From Acidobacteriaceae bacterium (GTDB lineage Bacteria > Acidobacteriota > Terriglobia > Terriglobales > Acidobacteriaceae): a stretch of 11,725 nucleotides of DNA. The stretch is from positions 14,451-26,175 of the forward strand of contig PMXH01000248.1 of the NCBI GenBank assembly GCA_003165855.1, in the 5' to 3' direction. The notes beneath the pieces were generated by a model, which did no database searches, was not told the origin of the DNA, and was given only the letters and a program-made list of their open reading frames with translations. Position 1 is the stretch's first letter; every line of letters starts with the position of its first letter. The position numbers and the translations under genes are program-made. This document shows, one piece after another, positions 1 to 6,690 of this stretch.

Positions 1-504
1 GCAATAACGAAATACGATGCGGTTGCCGCGTTGCAACTCCTTCAATGTCTCCTGATCGCAGAAGTAGTTCCCCTCCATGTGGCCGATCGGGATGGTCAAT
101 ACTTCTCCTTGGGAGCAGGCGTTGGTGAAGGGAGTCGCAGCATTTTCCACTCGCACCTGCACCGGCTTGCAAACGTATTTCAGGCCGGTGTTGCGCATGA
201 GAGCGCCCGGCAAAAGGCCCGACTCACATAGGATTTGAAACCCATTGCAGATGCCCAGCACCAAGCCCCCGCCATCAGCAAAATGGCGCACCGATTCCAT
301 CACCGGAGAGAACTTCGCAATCGCGCCGGTCCGCAGGTAGTCCCCAAAAGCGAAACCTCCGGGGACAATGATGGCATCACAGTCTTCCAGATCATGCGAT
401 TCATGCCACAAAAATGTCACGGGCTGTCTTGCGACTTGCTGAACGGTCCAGTAGGCGTCGTGGTCACAGTTAGAGCCGGGAAAGATAATGACTCCAAATT
501 TCAT
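1..504 (-). CDS. purQ: Phosphoribosylformylglycinamidine synthase, glutaminase subunit PurQ (partial, 3' end missing)
   Basis: PurQ hydrolyses glutamine and passes ammonia to PurL, which converts FGAR to FGAM in cytosolic de novo purine synthesis. The 168 visible residues start [17 protein letters not shown], the typical PurQ N-terminus, followed by [19 protein letters not shown] (about residues 45-63) and the class I glutaminase nucleophile elbow GICNGFQ (residues 84-90, catalytic Cys86). The family is usually 220-230 residues, so about 55-60 residues, including the catalytic His/Glu, lie beyond the left edge. The ATG at 504 is supported by AAGGA seven bases upstream. A weak extended -10-like TGCTAAACT lies about 25-35 bases before the start. 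purS, often directly upstream of purQ, is not there; the upstream neighbour is an unrelated exported protein 92 bp away, so purQ probably has its own promoter. Confidence 0.97.
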   Translation of the reverse strand, partial: MKFGVIIFPGSNCDHDAYWTVQQVARQPVTFLWHESHDLEDCDAIIVPGGFAFGDYLRTGAIAKFSPVMESVRHFADGGGLVLGICNGFQILCESGLLPGALMRNTGLKYVCKPVQVRVENAATPFTNACSQGEVLTIPIGHMEGNYFCDQETLKELQRGNRIVFRYC

Positions 505-563
505 GGGCCCGTCCTTGGTGTGGGATTCGAGGTCAGTTTAGCACGTGCGGTTTCGCTGGATGA

Positions 564-577
564 AATGCAGCTGCATT
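564..577. promoter_or_regulatory. 14-bp perfect palindrome upstream of purQ
   Basis: AATGCAGCTGCATT reads the same on both strands. It lies 60-73 bases before the purQ start, in the 92-bp gap after the exported-protein gene, which suits an operator. I cannot assign a regulator: it does not match the enterobacterial PurR box, and chance cannot be excluded. Confidence 0.25.
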
Positions 578-596
578 GCCCGGAGAGAACCCTCTT

Positions 597-1508
597 CTAC
601 GGATTTTCTGATTTCTTAGTGGTCACCGCATCCGGACTCGGTGGAGACAGGTTCAATGGAGATGGAAGCAACTGCGAAGGATTTGTTGGCGGGATCTGAG
701 GACCAGTCTCGTTCGCTCCCGGCGAAGGCTGGCCCAGGCCTTGATCGGATTGCGCTATCGGAGCGTCGGGCAAGGTCTTAGGCGGAATTCCTTTGGCCCG
801 CACGATCGCCCAGTGCCATTCCTGATCGGGAAAGAGAGCGAAATTCAGCTGGGTACGAAATAGCGCAGTCGCGGCCGGCGCGGCAGATCCCTTTACCCGC
901 AACAGAACGGTAACGTCGGGCTGCTTCGGGAGGGAGTCTTGCATTTGCAGCGGCATCCCACTCGCTACAGCGGGAACGATTCGCGCCGGTCCATAGCGGA
1001 AGGCGGCGTCAACGGCATCGGGACGTCTGACAATCGTCAGGCCGATCACCACCTCGCGCAATTCCCATGCAGTTCCGTTGTGCATCGAGACCTGCAGTGA
1101 GTCTCCGTCGATCGTAGCCGGCCCGTCGAGCTTGGCCAGTTCGTTACGCGGCAACTCGTCCAGCAGCAATGGATCGTTGAGCAGCGAGCTGGTCTTCGCG
1201 CTAAAAGAAAGGCTGCAAGTGACATCGGGTGCGGAAACCTGAAAGCTCTTCCCTGCCGGGTCGAGCGAGAACACAAGCGTAGACCCCGCCGCGTGCCTGC
1301 TGTCCGCGTCGTCCATTACTTTGGAGAGATTATCGTTATCAATGACGACTTCAGACGAAGCAGTTTTCTTGCGAAAACTGCGCGCCACATCTCCAAGGGG
1401 CGTGTCATCGCCGTCGTCTTGCGCGCAAACACGCGTGGGCAAGGCCAACAGGAGCATGCCCGCAACCAGCAGGACCAATTTGAGGCGGCTTGAGGTAAGT
1501 GCTCGCAA
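597..1508 (-). CDS. Exported protein of unknown function, acidobacterial type
   Basis: No enzymatic domain recognised. The frame is open back to a GTG at 1709 (370 residues). I prefer the TTG at 1508 (303 residues), which has GGA five bases upstream and puts a clean signal peptide at the N-terminus: basic RALTSSRLK, hydrophobic core LVLLVAGMLLLALP, predicted cleavage after VCA at residue 29. The GTG at 1709 directly abuts its GGAG, too close for normal spacing, and would add a second hydrophobic stretch before the signal peptide. The mature part begins with an LGDVARSFRKK ... VVIDNDNL segment (about residues 37-61), a pattern I recall from acidobacterial secreted proteins. A beta-rich middle follows, with one Cys near residue 96, then a Pro/Ser/Asn-rich tail over the last 60 residues. 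The product is probably periplasmic or surface-exposed. The gene is followed 92 bp on by purQ, with no functional link visible. Confidence 0.8.
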   Translation of the reverse strand: MRALTSSRLKLVLLVAGMLLLALPTRVCAQDDGDDTPLGDVARSFRKKTASSEVVIDNDNLSKVMDDADSRHAAGSTLVFSLDPAGKSFQVSAPDVTCSLSFSAKTSSLLNDPLLLDELPRNELAKLDGPATIDGDSLQVSMHNGTAWELREVVIGLTIVRRPDAVDAAFRYGPARIVPAVASGMPLQMQDSLPKQPDVTVLLRVKGSAAPAATALFRTQLNFALFPDQEWHWAIVRAKGIPPKTLPDAPIAQSDQGLGQPSPGANETGPQIPPTNPSQLLPSPLNLSPPSPDAVTTKKSENP

Positions 1509-1773
1509 AGTAATTCCAGATATCCTTGAAAGGCTGATCCGCAAACCATTCGGCTGCAACGGAAAGTTGTGCGGGGACGATGTCGCCACCGCGAGAACAG
1601 GGTTGATCACAATTGGCCGATCACCATGAATTGCAATGGTCCCTTCCAAGATTGTAGTAAGAAAGAGGAGCAAAGCAGAGATAACGCGGGCAAACCGAAG
1701 GACTAGCACCTCCGAGCGGAGGGAAAAGAGATGGGCGTGCGCTGACGAAATGGAAGCGCAACGGGGCGCACGC

Positions 1774-1791
1774 CCAAGACTTTGGTCTTGG
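1774..1791 (-). terminator. Hairpin downstream of the small ORF, terminator-like without T tract
   Basis: CCAAGAC and GTCTTGG form a perfect 7-bp stem around a 4-base loop, beginning 11 bases after the stop of the small ORF at 1803-1925. On the minus strand it is followed by GCGTGCGCC and not by a T run, so it is not a canonical intrinsic terminator. It may instead be a transcript 3'-end or processing stem. Confidence 0.3.
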
Positions 1792-1802
1792 CCTGAAGCT
1801 TT

Positions 1803-1925
1803 TTACAGAAGGCCCGAAGACCGCAAACGCGAGACTGGATCAGCAACTGGCTGCCGCTTAAATACCCAGCGTGCCACCGCAAAGCCCAGAGCTGCGTAAC
1901 ACAGATGCATGAACCTCATCGACAC
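1803..1925 (-). CDS. Possible small hydrophobic peptide (40 residues)
   Basis: A GTG at 1925 opens a 40-codon frame ending in TAA at 1803-1805. GGAGG lies eight bases before the GTG, one of the best ribosome-binding sites in the window. An ATG two codons later (1919) gives 38 residues. The product has a hydrophobic core (HLCYAALGFAVARWVF) followed by a basic tail with KRQ, SRLR and an SSGLL end, as in single-pass inner-membrane peptides with a positive cytoplasmic end. A 7-bp-stem hairpin starts 11 bases past the stop. It is co-directional with its neighbours. I recognise no family. Chance is a real alternative at this length, and codon third positions are only moderately GC-rich. Confidence 0.3.
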   Translation of the reverse strand: MSMRFMHLCYAALGFAVARWVFKRQPVADPVSRLRSSGLL

Positions 1926-2099
1926 CCCCAAAACCTCCGAATCGGTCACTACCTCAGGGGAGGATCAGCATCACTATCGGCAACATAGCAGTGGATCGTG
2001 AGGCTGGACAAGGCACAACGGTGCTATTCGGGTGGCACAGAAGTAATAGAGCATGGCCCGCAAGTGGGTTACGCGCGGGACGATGCCAGCTGTTACTCC

Positions 2100-5000
2100 T
2101 CAGTGAGCGTCGGTATTTTCCGCTTCTCCGCTTCGCCCGGCGGGTGGAACCACGACCGTGGAAAGGCTGCCTTCCGCGGTCAGCTTCTGGAAGGCCGCCA
2201 GATCGTGACGCTGCAGGTCGTCCCAGCGGCTGAGCAGCTCTCCGCTTTGCCGCTTCAGCTTCTGAAACTGAAGTTGCTCAGCCTCCGTTGGAGCTGAATC
2301 CGCGCTTCCCACGTCCATCGCAAGATAGGCCAGCTTCGCGTCAAGCTGCGGCGGGTAGGCTAGTGAATCCTCGTTCGCGCTAATGGTGAGATTGAGGAGT
2401 TGGTTTCGCACTTCTATTAATTTCTTATCCAGATCATCCGCCGACGTTGTGATCGCTTTGGCGCTGGCGTTCTCCGGCAGCCGCCGCTTCAGGCCGGTCA
2501 CTTGCGCGCGCACATCCTGAATCTGGTTGACGGCATCGTAAACACGGTTCAGTTCCTGATGAATCTGAATCTGCATGCTGAACTGCTGTGCCAAATCGGC
2601 CGCGCTGACGTTTACCCGCGGATCCAATTTCACTTCCAGAGGTGCAACCTGGCTCTCGCTGCCCACCGTCAGCCTGACCTGATACTGGCCCGGCACAGCC
2701 ACCGGTCCCTTCGCGCCGCTGTTGTATTCCCACAGGTAATAACCGGGAACGCGATGAGCTTCTTCATTGCGCAAATCCCACACGAAGCGGTTTAAGCCAG
2801 CCTCCAGCTTTATCTCTTTTTCCGGCTTCTTGTCGTCCGGATCGAGGGGCTCGTCGGGCAGCTCCGTTTCAGCACTCGAATACTTGCGGATCGTCTTCCC
2901 CGAAGTATCCAGGATTTCCAGCTTGGTTTCAGTCCCCGCTTTCGGCGAATCTTTGAGATAGAAGTAAATGACCGCGCCCTCGGGCGGATTCAGTCCGGTG
3001 CGCTTGGATGGGTGATGTTCCCCGCTGGCACCCGCCTGGATACGGTAGGCCGTCCCCGGCGTATAGAGATGAACATCCTTCTTCGCTACGTCTTCATTGA
3101 ACTGGCGCAGCGGACTGATGTCATCCAGAATCCAGAACGCTCTGCCGTGCGTGGCGACCACAAGATCGTTGTCCTTGATCACCAGGTCATGGACCGGCAC
3201 GGTCGGCAGGTTCAGTTTAAGCGACCGCCAATCCGCGCCGTCGTTGAAGGAAACATATACGCCTTTCTCGGTTCCGGCATAGAGCAGGCCGCGCTTCTTC
3301 GGATCTTCGCGGACGGCGCGCACGAACGAACCATCGGGAATGCCGTTGGTCAGTTTCGTCCAGGTCAGGCCGTAATCACTGGTCTTGTAGATGTACGGTT
3401 TAAGATCGTCGCTCTGATGGCGATCCACAGCCACGTAGGCCGTGCCAGCATCGTAGGGGGAAGCCTCAATTTGGCTGACGCGGCTCCACTCCGGCAGATC
3501 TTTAGGCGTGATGTTGGTCCAGTTCTTGCCTTCGTCGCGCGTAATTTGGATCAGGCCGTCATCGGTGCCAACCCACAGCAAGCCCTTCGTGATCGGCGAC
3601 TCGGCCAGCGCGAAGATCGTGTCGTAGTACTCCGTACCCGAATCGTCAATGGTGATGTCGCCACCGGAAACATGCTGCTTGCTCTTGTCGTTGCGCGTGA
3701 GGTCTGGACTAATCGCCTGCCAATGCACTCCGCCGTCCGTGGTTTTGAATAGCCGCTCGGCTGCGTGATAGAGCGTGTTGGGATCGTGCAGGGAAATCAG
3801 TACCGGCGCGGTCCACTGGAAGCGGTGCTCAAGAATGGCAGCGCCCCATGCGTCGGAAAGCTCAGGCTGCTCGGTGATCGATTTCACTTGCCCGATGCGC
3901 TTGTCGAAACGCGTGATGTTGCCCTGGTAGTCGGCGGCATAAACAATGTTCGGATCTGGCGGATAAGGAGCGATGTAGCCTGCCTCGCCTCCGCCCACGT
4001 CATACCAGTCGGAGCGATCGATGGCGCCCGCATCGCTGCGGCTGGCGATGGCCACGGTACCACTATCCTGCTGCGCTCCGTAAACCCGATAGGGTGTCGC
4101 CGCGTCGGTAGTTACGTGATAGAACTGCGCCGTGGGCTGATTGTCTTCGCTCGTCCAATTCTTGCCCCCATCTAATGTCACCGTGACCCCGCCATCGTTG
4201 GCCGCGATCATGCGCCGCGTATCTCTGGGATCGATCCACAAGCCGTGATTGTCGCCGTGCGGGACTTTCACCTTATTAAAGAGGTGGCCGCCATCGGTGG
4301 ACTTGTAGCTCTCCACATCCATGATGTAAATCACGTTTTCGTCTCGCGGGTCGGCGAAGATGTGCATGTAATACCAGGGCCGCTGCCACAAGCTGTGGCT
4401 GGGATTCACAAAGTCCCAGGTTTCGCCGCCGTCGTCGGAGCGGTAGAGGCCGCCATCGGGATTGCGCGCCTCAATCAGCGCATACACGCGATCGGAGTTG
4501 GCCGCGACCGCGATGCCGATTCGCCCGTAAGGCCCCTTGGGCAGACCGTGTTCCTCAAGCCGCTTCCAGGTTGTGCCCCCGTCGTTCGAGCGGTAGACTC
4601 CGCTGCCCGGGCCGCCGTCCGTCAAACTCCAGGAAGTTCGGCGAGCCTGCCAGAGCGCGGCAAACAGGATATTAGGATTGTGCGGATCGAAGGCAACATC
4701 GATGCCTCCGGTGTTCTCATCTTTATAGAGAACTTTCTCCCAGGTCTTGCCGCCATCGACCGTGCGGAAAATACCGCGTTCGGCGTTCGGCCCATAGGGA
4801 TGGCCAAGAGCCGCCACGAAAACGATGTCCGAATTATTGGGATTGATAATGACTTTTCCGATGGCTCGGGTGTCGCGCAGGCCAATGTTCTTCCAGGTCT
4901 TGCCCGCATCGAGAGACTTGTAGACTCCGTCGCCATGAGAAATGTTGCCGCGGATGCAGGCTTCACCCGTGCCCACGTAAATTGTGTTGCGGTCTGAGTT

Positions 5001-5438
5001 AGCGACCGCCAGGCTGCCGATGGATCCGCTTCCCTCTTTGTCGAATACCGGCGACCAGGTCATGGCTCCGTCGGTTGACTTCCACACCCCGCCGCCGGTG
5101 GCGCCGAAGTAGTAGGTTGTGGGGTCGCCCGGGATTCCGGCGGCGGTCAGCGAGCGGCCGCCGCGAAAGGGACCAATCAGGCGATACTTCATGCCCTTGA
5201 AGATCTTGTCTTCCGGCTTGTCCGATTCGTTCTCCGAAGCGGACTTCTGGTCAGAGGAGGTTCCCGCCGCCGGTGTGGTCTGGGTAGGCTTAGCCGCCTT
5301 CGATTGACGCTCCGGCTTGGTCTGAGCAAAAGCCGCGCCCTGCGCCCAAAGCCCGAGTGTGACGAGAAACAGCGGCAGCCAAAAAGCTATCGGAGCCTTT
5401 CCAGATTCGTTCCCGCAGGACGTGTTTCGACCACGCAT
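2100..5438 (-). CDS. Exported VPS10/sortilin-like Asp-box (BNR) beta-propeller protein
   Basis: A 1112-residue secreted protein with a signal peptide (hydrophobic IAFWLPLFLVTLGLWAQGAA, probable cleavage near AFA-Q at residue 39) and a low-complexity K/T/S linker (40-75). Two propeller-type regions with eleven Asp-box motifs of the S-x-D-G-G-x-T-W type follow. They begin near residues 120, 174, 225, 282, 332, 379, 420, 565, 632, 684 and 729, the classic ones being RTVDGGKTW, RSDDGGETW and TLDGGKNW. Residues about 785-930 form a beta-rich FlgD/Ig-like module, and about 945-1090 is helical with coiled-coil character. The family is annotated variously as exo-alpha-sialidase, glycosyl hydrolase or VPS10 domain protein. 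Asp-boxes are structural, and I see no sialidase catalytic set, so no enzymatic activity is claimed. Binding or processing of extracellular polymers is a guess. The ATG at 5438 is preceded by a weak GGGGG about nine bases upstream. The gene lies 111 bp after ppk2 and is probably transcribed independently. Confidence 0.92.
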   Translation of the reverse strand: MRGRNTSCGNESGKAPIAFWLPLFLVTLGLWAQGAAFAQTKPERQSKAAKPTQTTPAAGTSSDQKSASENESDKPEDKIFKGMKYRLIGPFRGGRSLTAAGIPGDPTTYYFGATGGGVWKSTDGAMTWSPVFDKEGSGSIGSLAVANSDRNTIYVGTGEACIRGNISHGDGVYKSLDAGKTWKNIGLRDTRAIGKVIINPNNSDIVFVAALGHPYGPNAERGIFRTVDGGKTWEKVLYKDENTGGIDVAFDPHNPNILFAALWQARRTSWSLTDGGPGSGVYRSNDGGTTWKRLEEHGLPKGPYGRIGIAVAANSDRVYALIEARNPDGGLYRSDDGGETWDFVNPSHSLWQRPWYYMHIFADPRDENVIYIMDVESYKSTDGGHLFNKVKVPHGDNHGLWIDPRDTRRMIAANDGGVTVTLDGGKNWTSEDNQPTAQFYHVTTDAATPYRVYGAQQDSGTVAIASRSDAGAIDRSDWYDVGGGEAGYIAPYPPDPNIVYAADYQGNITRFDKRIGQVKSITEQPELSDAWGAAILEHRFQWTAPVLISLHDPNTLYHAAERLFKTTDGGVHWQAISPDLTRNDKSKQHVSGGDITIDDSGTEYYDTIFALAESPITKGLLWVGTDDGLIQITRDEGKNWTNITPKDLPEWSRVSQIEASPYDAGTAYVAVDRHQSDDLKPYIYKTSDYGLTWTKLTNGIPDGSFVRAVREDPKKRGLLYAGTEKGVYVSFNDGADWRSLKLNLPTVPVHDLVIKDNDLVVATHGRAFWILDDISPLRQFNEDVAKKDVHLYTPGTAYRIQAGASGEHHPSKRTGLNPPEGAVIYFYLKDSPKAGTETKLEILDTSGKTIRKYSSAETELPDEPLDPDDKKPEKEIKLEAGLNRFVWDLRNEEAHRVPGYYLWEYNSGAKGPVAVPGQYQVRLTVGSESQVAPLEVKLDPRVNVSAADLAQQFSMQIQIHQELNRVYDAVNQIQDVRAQVTGLKRRLPENASAKAITTSADDLDKKLIEVRNQLLNLTISANEDSLAYPPQLDAKLAYLAMDVGSADSAPTEAEQLQFQKLKRQSGELLSRWDDLQRHDLAAFQKLTAEGSLSTVVVPPAGRSGEAENTDAH

Positions 5439-5549
5439 GTTCGGATGCCCCCAATGTAGAGAAGTGGAACTGAAGACGAGAAACGGATCGCTGCTATGTT
5501 AACCCGGCGCTAACCGAATGGAAAGCCCAGCCCGACCGGCCGCCAGCTT

Positions 5550-6425
5550 TCACTTCTTCGTGAGTAGTTTGCGGGCAGCCAGGATTTCCTTGCGTTTCGC
5601 GCCATCCACCTTCGGATAGGAAAGCCCGAGCTCCTCAAGCGTTTCCACGATGGCCGCCGAAACCGCCAGATGCGTAAACCATTTATTGTCCGCGGGAATG
5701 ATGTACCACGGAGCATGCTTCGTGGCAGTATTGCGGATCATGTCTTCGAAGGCTTTCTGATAATCGTCCCAATACTCGCGTTCGTGAATATCGGCTTCAG
5801 AGAACTTCCAGTTCTTCTCCGGTTCATCGAGCCGCGCCAGGAAGCGAGTCTTCTGTTCCTTCTTCGATAGATGAAGAAAGAACTTGCGGATCACCGTGCC
5901 GTTCCTTGCCATGTGCCGCTCAAAGCTGCGGATATCCTCGAAGCGTTCTTCCCAGATGTTTTTCGTCAAGAGGCTCGGCGGAAGCTTTTCGCTCTCGAGC
6001 ACCTTGGGATGCACCCGCACCACCAAGACTTCCTCGTAATAAGACCGGTTGAAAATTCCGATGTGGCCGCGCTCCGGCAGATGCTGCGTCGTGCGCCACA
6101 GGAAATCATGTTGCAGTTCCGTATCCGACGGCGTCTTGAACGAGTAGACCTGAACGCCCTCAGGGTTCACGCCCGACATGACGTGCTTGATGGTGCCGTC
6201 TTTCCCCGCCGCATCCATCGCTTGAAAGATAAGCAGCAGCGACCAACAGTCCTGGGCATAAAGCTTGGCCTGCAAATCGGCCATGCGCGCAATGCCATCT
6301 TGCAAAGCTTCGCGGGCATTTTCTACGGAGTGCCAGTGCCCGGTGTCGGCGGGGTCGAAGTCATTGATGCGGAAATGCTTGCCGTTGTCGATGCGGTAGG
6401 ATTTGGCTAGTTTGGCAGTTTTCAT
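5550..6425 (-). CDS. ppk2: Polyphosphate kinase 2 family protein, class III-like (polyphosphate:AMP/ADP phosphotransferase)
   Basis: PPK2 enzymes move phosphate between polyphosphate and nucleotides in the cytosol. The 291-residue protein has the Walker A motif QAMDAAGKDGT (residues 68-78, Lys75), then GVNPEGVQVYSFKTPS (86-100), and the Walker B-region segment GIFNRSYYEEVLVVRVHP (123-140). The lid region follows with KNWKFSEADIHER (204-216), then the late APWYIIPADNKW (238-249). FNRSxYExVLVVRVH is, to my recollection, the signature of class III enzymes such as the Meiothermus ruber protein, which phosphorylate both AMP and ADP; class I enzymes have FDRSWYNRAGVE there. I chose the ATG at 6425 over a GTG at 6506 because AGGAG lies eight bases before it and the 27-residue extension resembles nothing in the family. 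Typical length is 260-300 residues. A role in restoring ATP from polyphosphate under stress follows from the family. No ppk1 or exopolyphosphatase gene is nearby. Confidence 0.95.
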   Translation of the reverse strand: MKTAKLAKSYRIDNGKHFRINDFDPADTGHWHSVENAREALQDGIARMADLQAKLYAQDCWSLLLIFQAMDAAGKDGTIKHVMSGVNPEGVQVYSFKTPSDTELQHDFLWRTTQHLPERGHIGIFNRSYYEEVLVVRVHPKVLESEKLPPSLLTKNIWEERFEDIRSFERHMARNGTVIRKFFLHLSKKEQKTRFLARLDEPEKNWKFSEADIHEREYWDDYQKAFEDMIRNTATKHAPWYIIPADNKWFTHLAVSAAIVETLEELGLSYPKVDGAKRKEILAARKLLTKK

Positions 6426-6690
6426 TCTGGTCGCTCCTACGGCCTTGATAGAAAGTCTACCGCGTTTCGGAGGGAGAGTTGGCCCTTCCCGCACAGTCGA
6501 TTTCACTTCACGACTCGGTCAGTGAGCGTAATAGAGATATTTCGACAGTTACGGTTTATCCGCCAGCACAACCTGAATCAGCTCACAACTCTAAAGATAC
6601 TTGAAGATGTTGTCTTTGCATTTCGGGTACTCGCATACCCCTCGTCGTCTCCGCGCCAGAGTCCAGCACGATGAACGATGAATTTCAGCT

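Larger units (their letters stand above)
1509..2099. other. Long gap between the exported-protein gene and the Asp-box gene
   Basis: If the downstream gene starts at 1508, this 591-bp interval has no well-supported gene. It holds the possible 40-codon frame at 1803-1925 and a hairpin at 1774-1791, annotated separately. The part from 1509 to 1709 is an open N-terminal extension of the exported-protein frame, with codon third positions less GC-rich than the body of the gene. I see no tRNA, insertion sequence or convincing T-tailed terminator here; only a weak 5-bp stem (CCCGC/GCGGG) lies about 40 bases past the Asp-box gene's stop. Confidence 0.5.

Noticed and set aside
3012..4997. Several long open frames (136-250 codons) on the plus strand opposite the Asp-box gene
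   Set aside because: They are antisense shadows of a well-supported gene with repeated Asp-box motifs. Their translations show no family motifs, and they arise from GC-rich third positions on the coding strand.
5871..6410. 179-codon open frame on the plus strand
   Set aside because: It is antisense to ppk2, whose Walker A and B motifs fix the real frame.
6426..6690. 265-bp gap between the glycosyltransferase stop and ppk2, searched for promoter, terminator or small gene
   Set aside because: Only a 5-bp stem (GGGTA/TACCC) and no T tail were found. No promoter match was convincing apart from the ppk2 ribosome-binding site.
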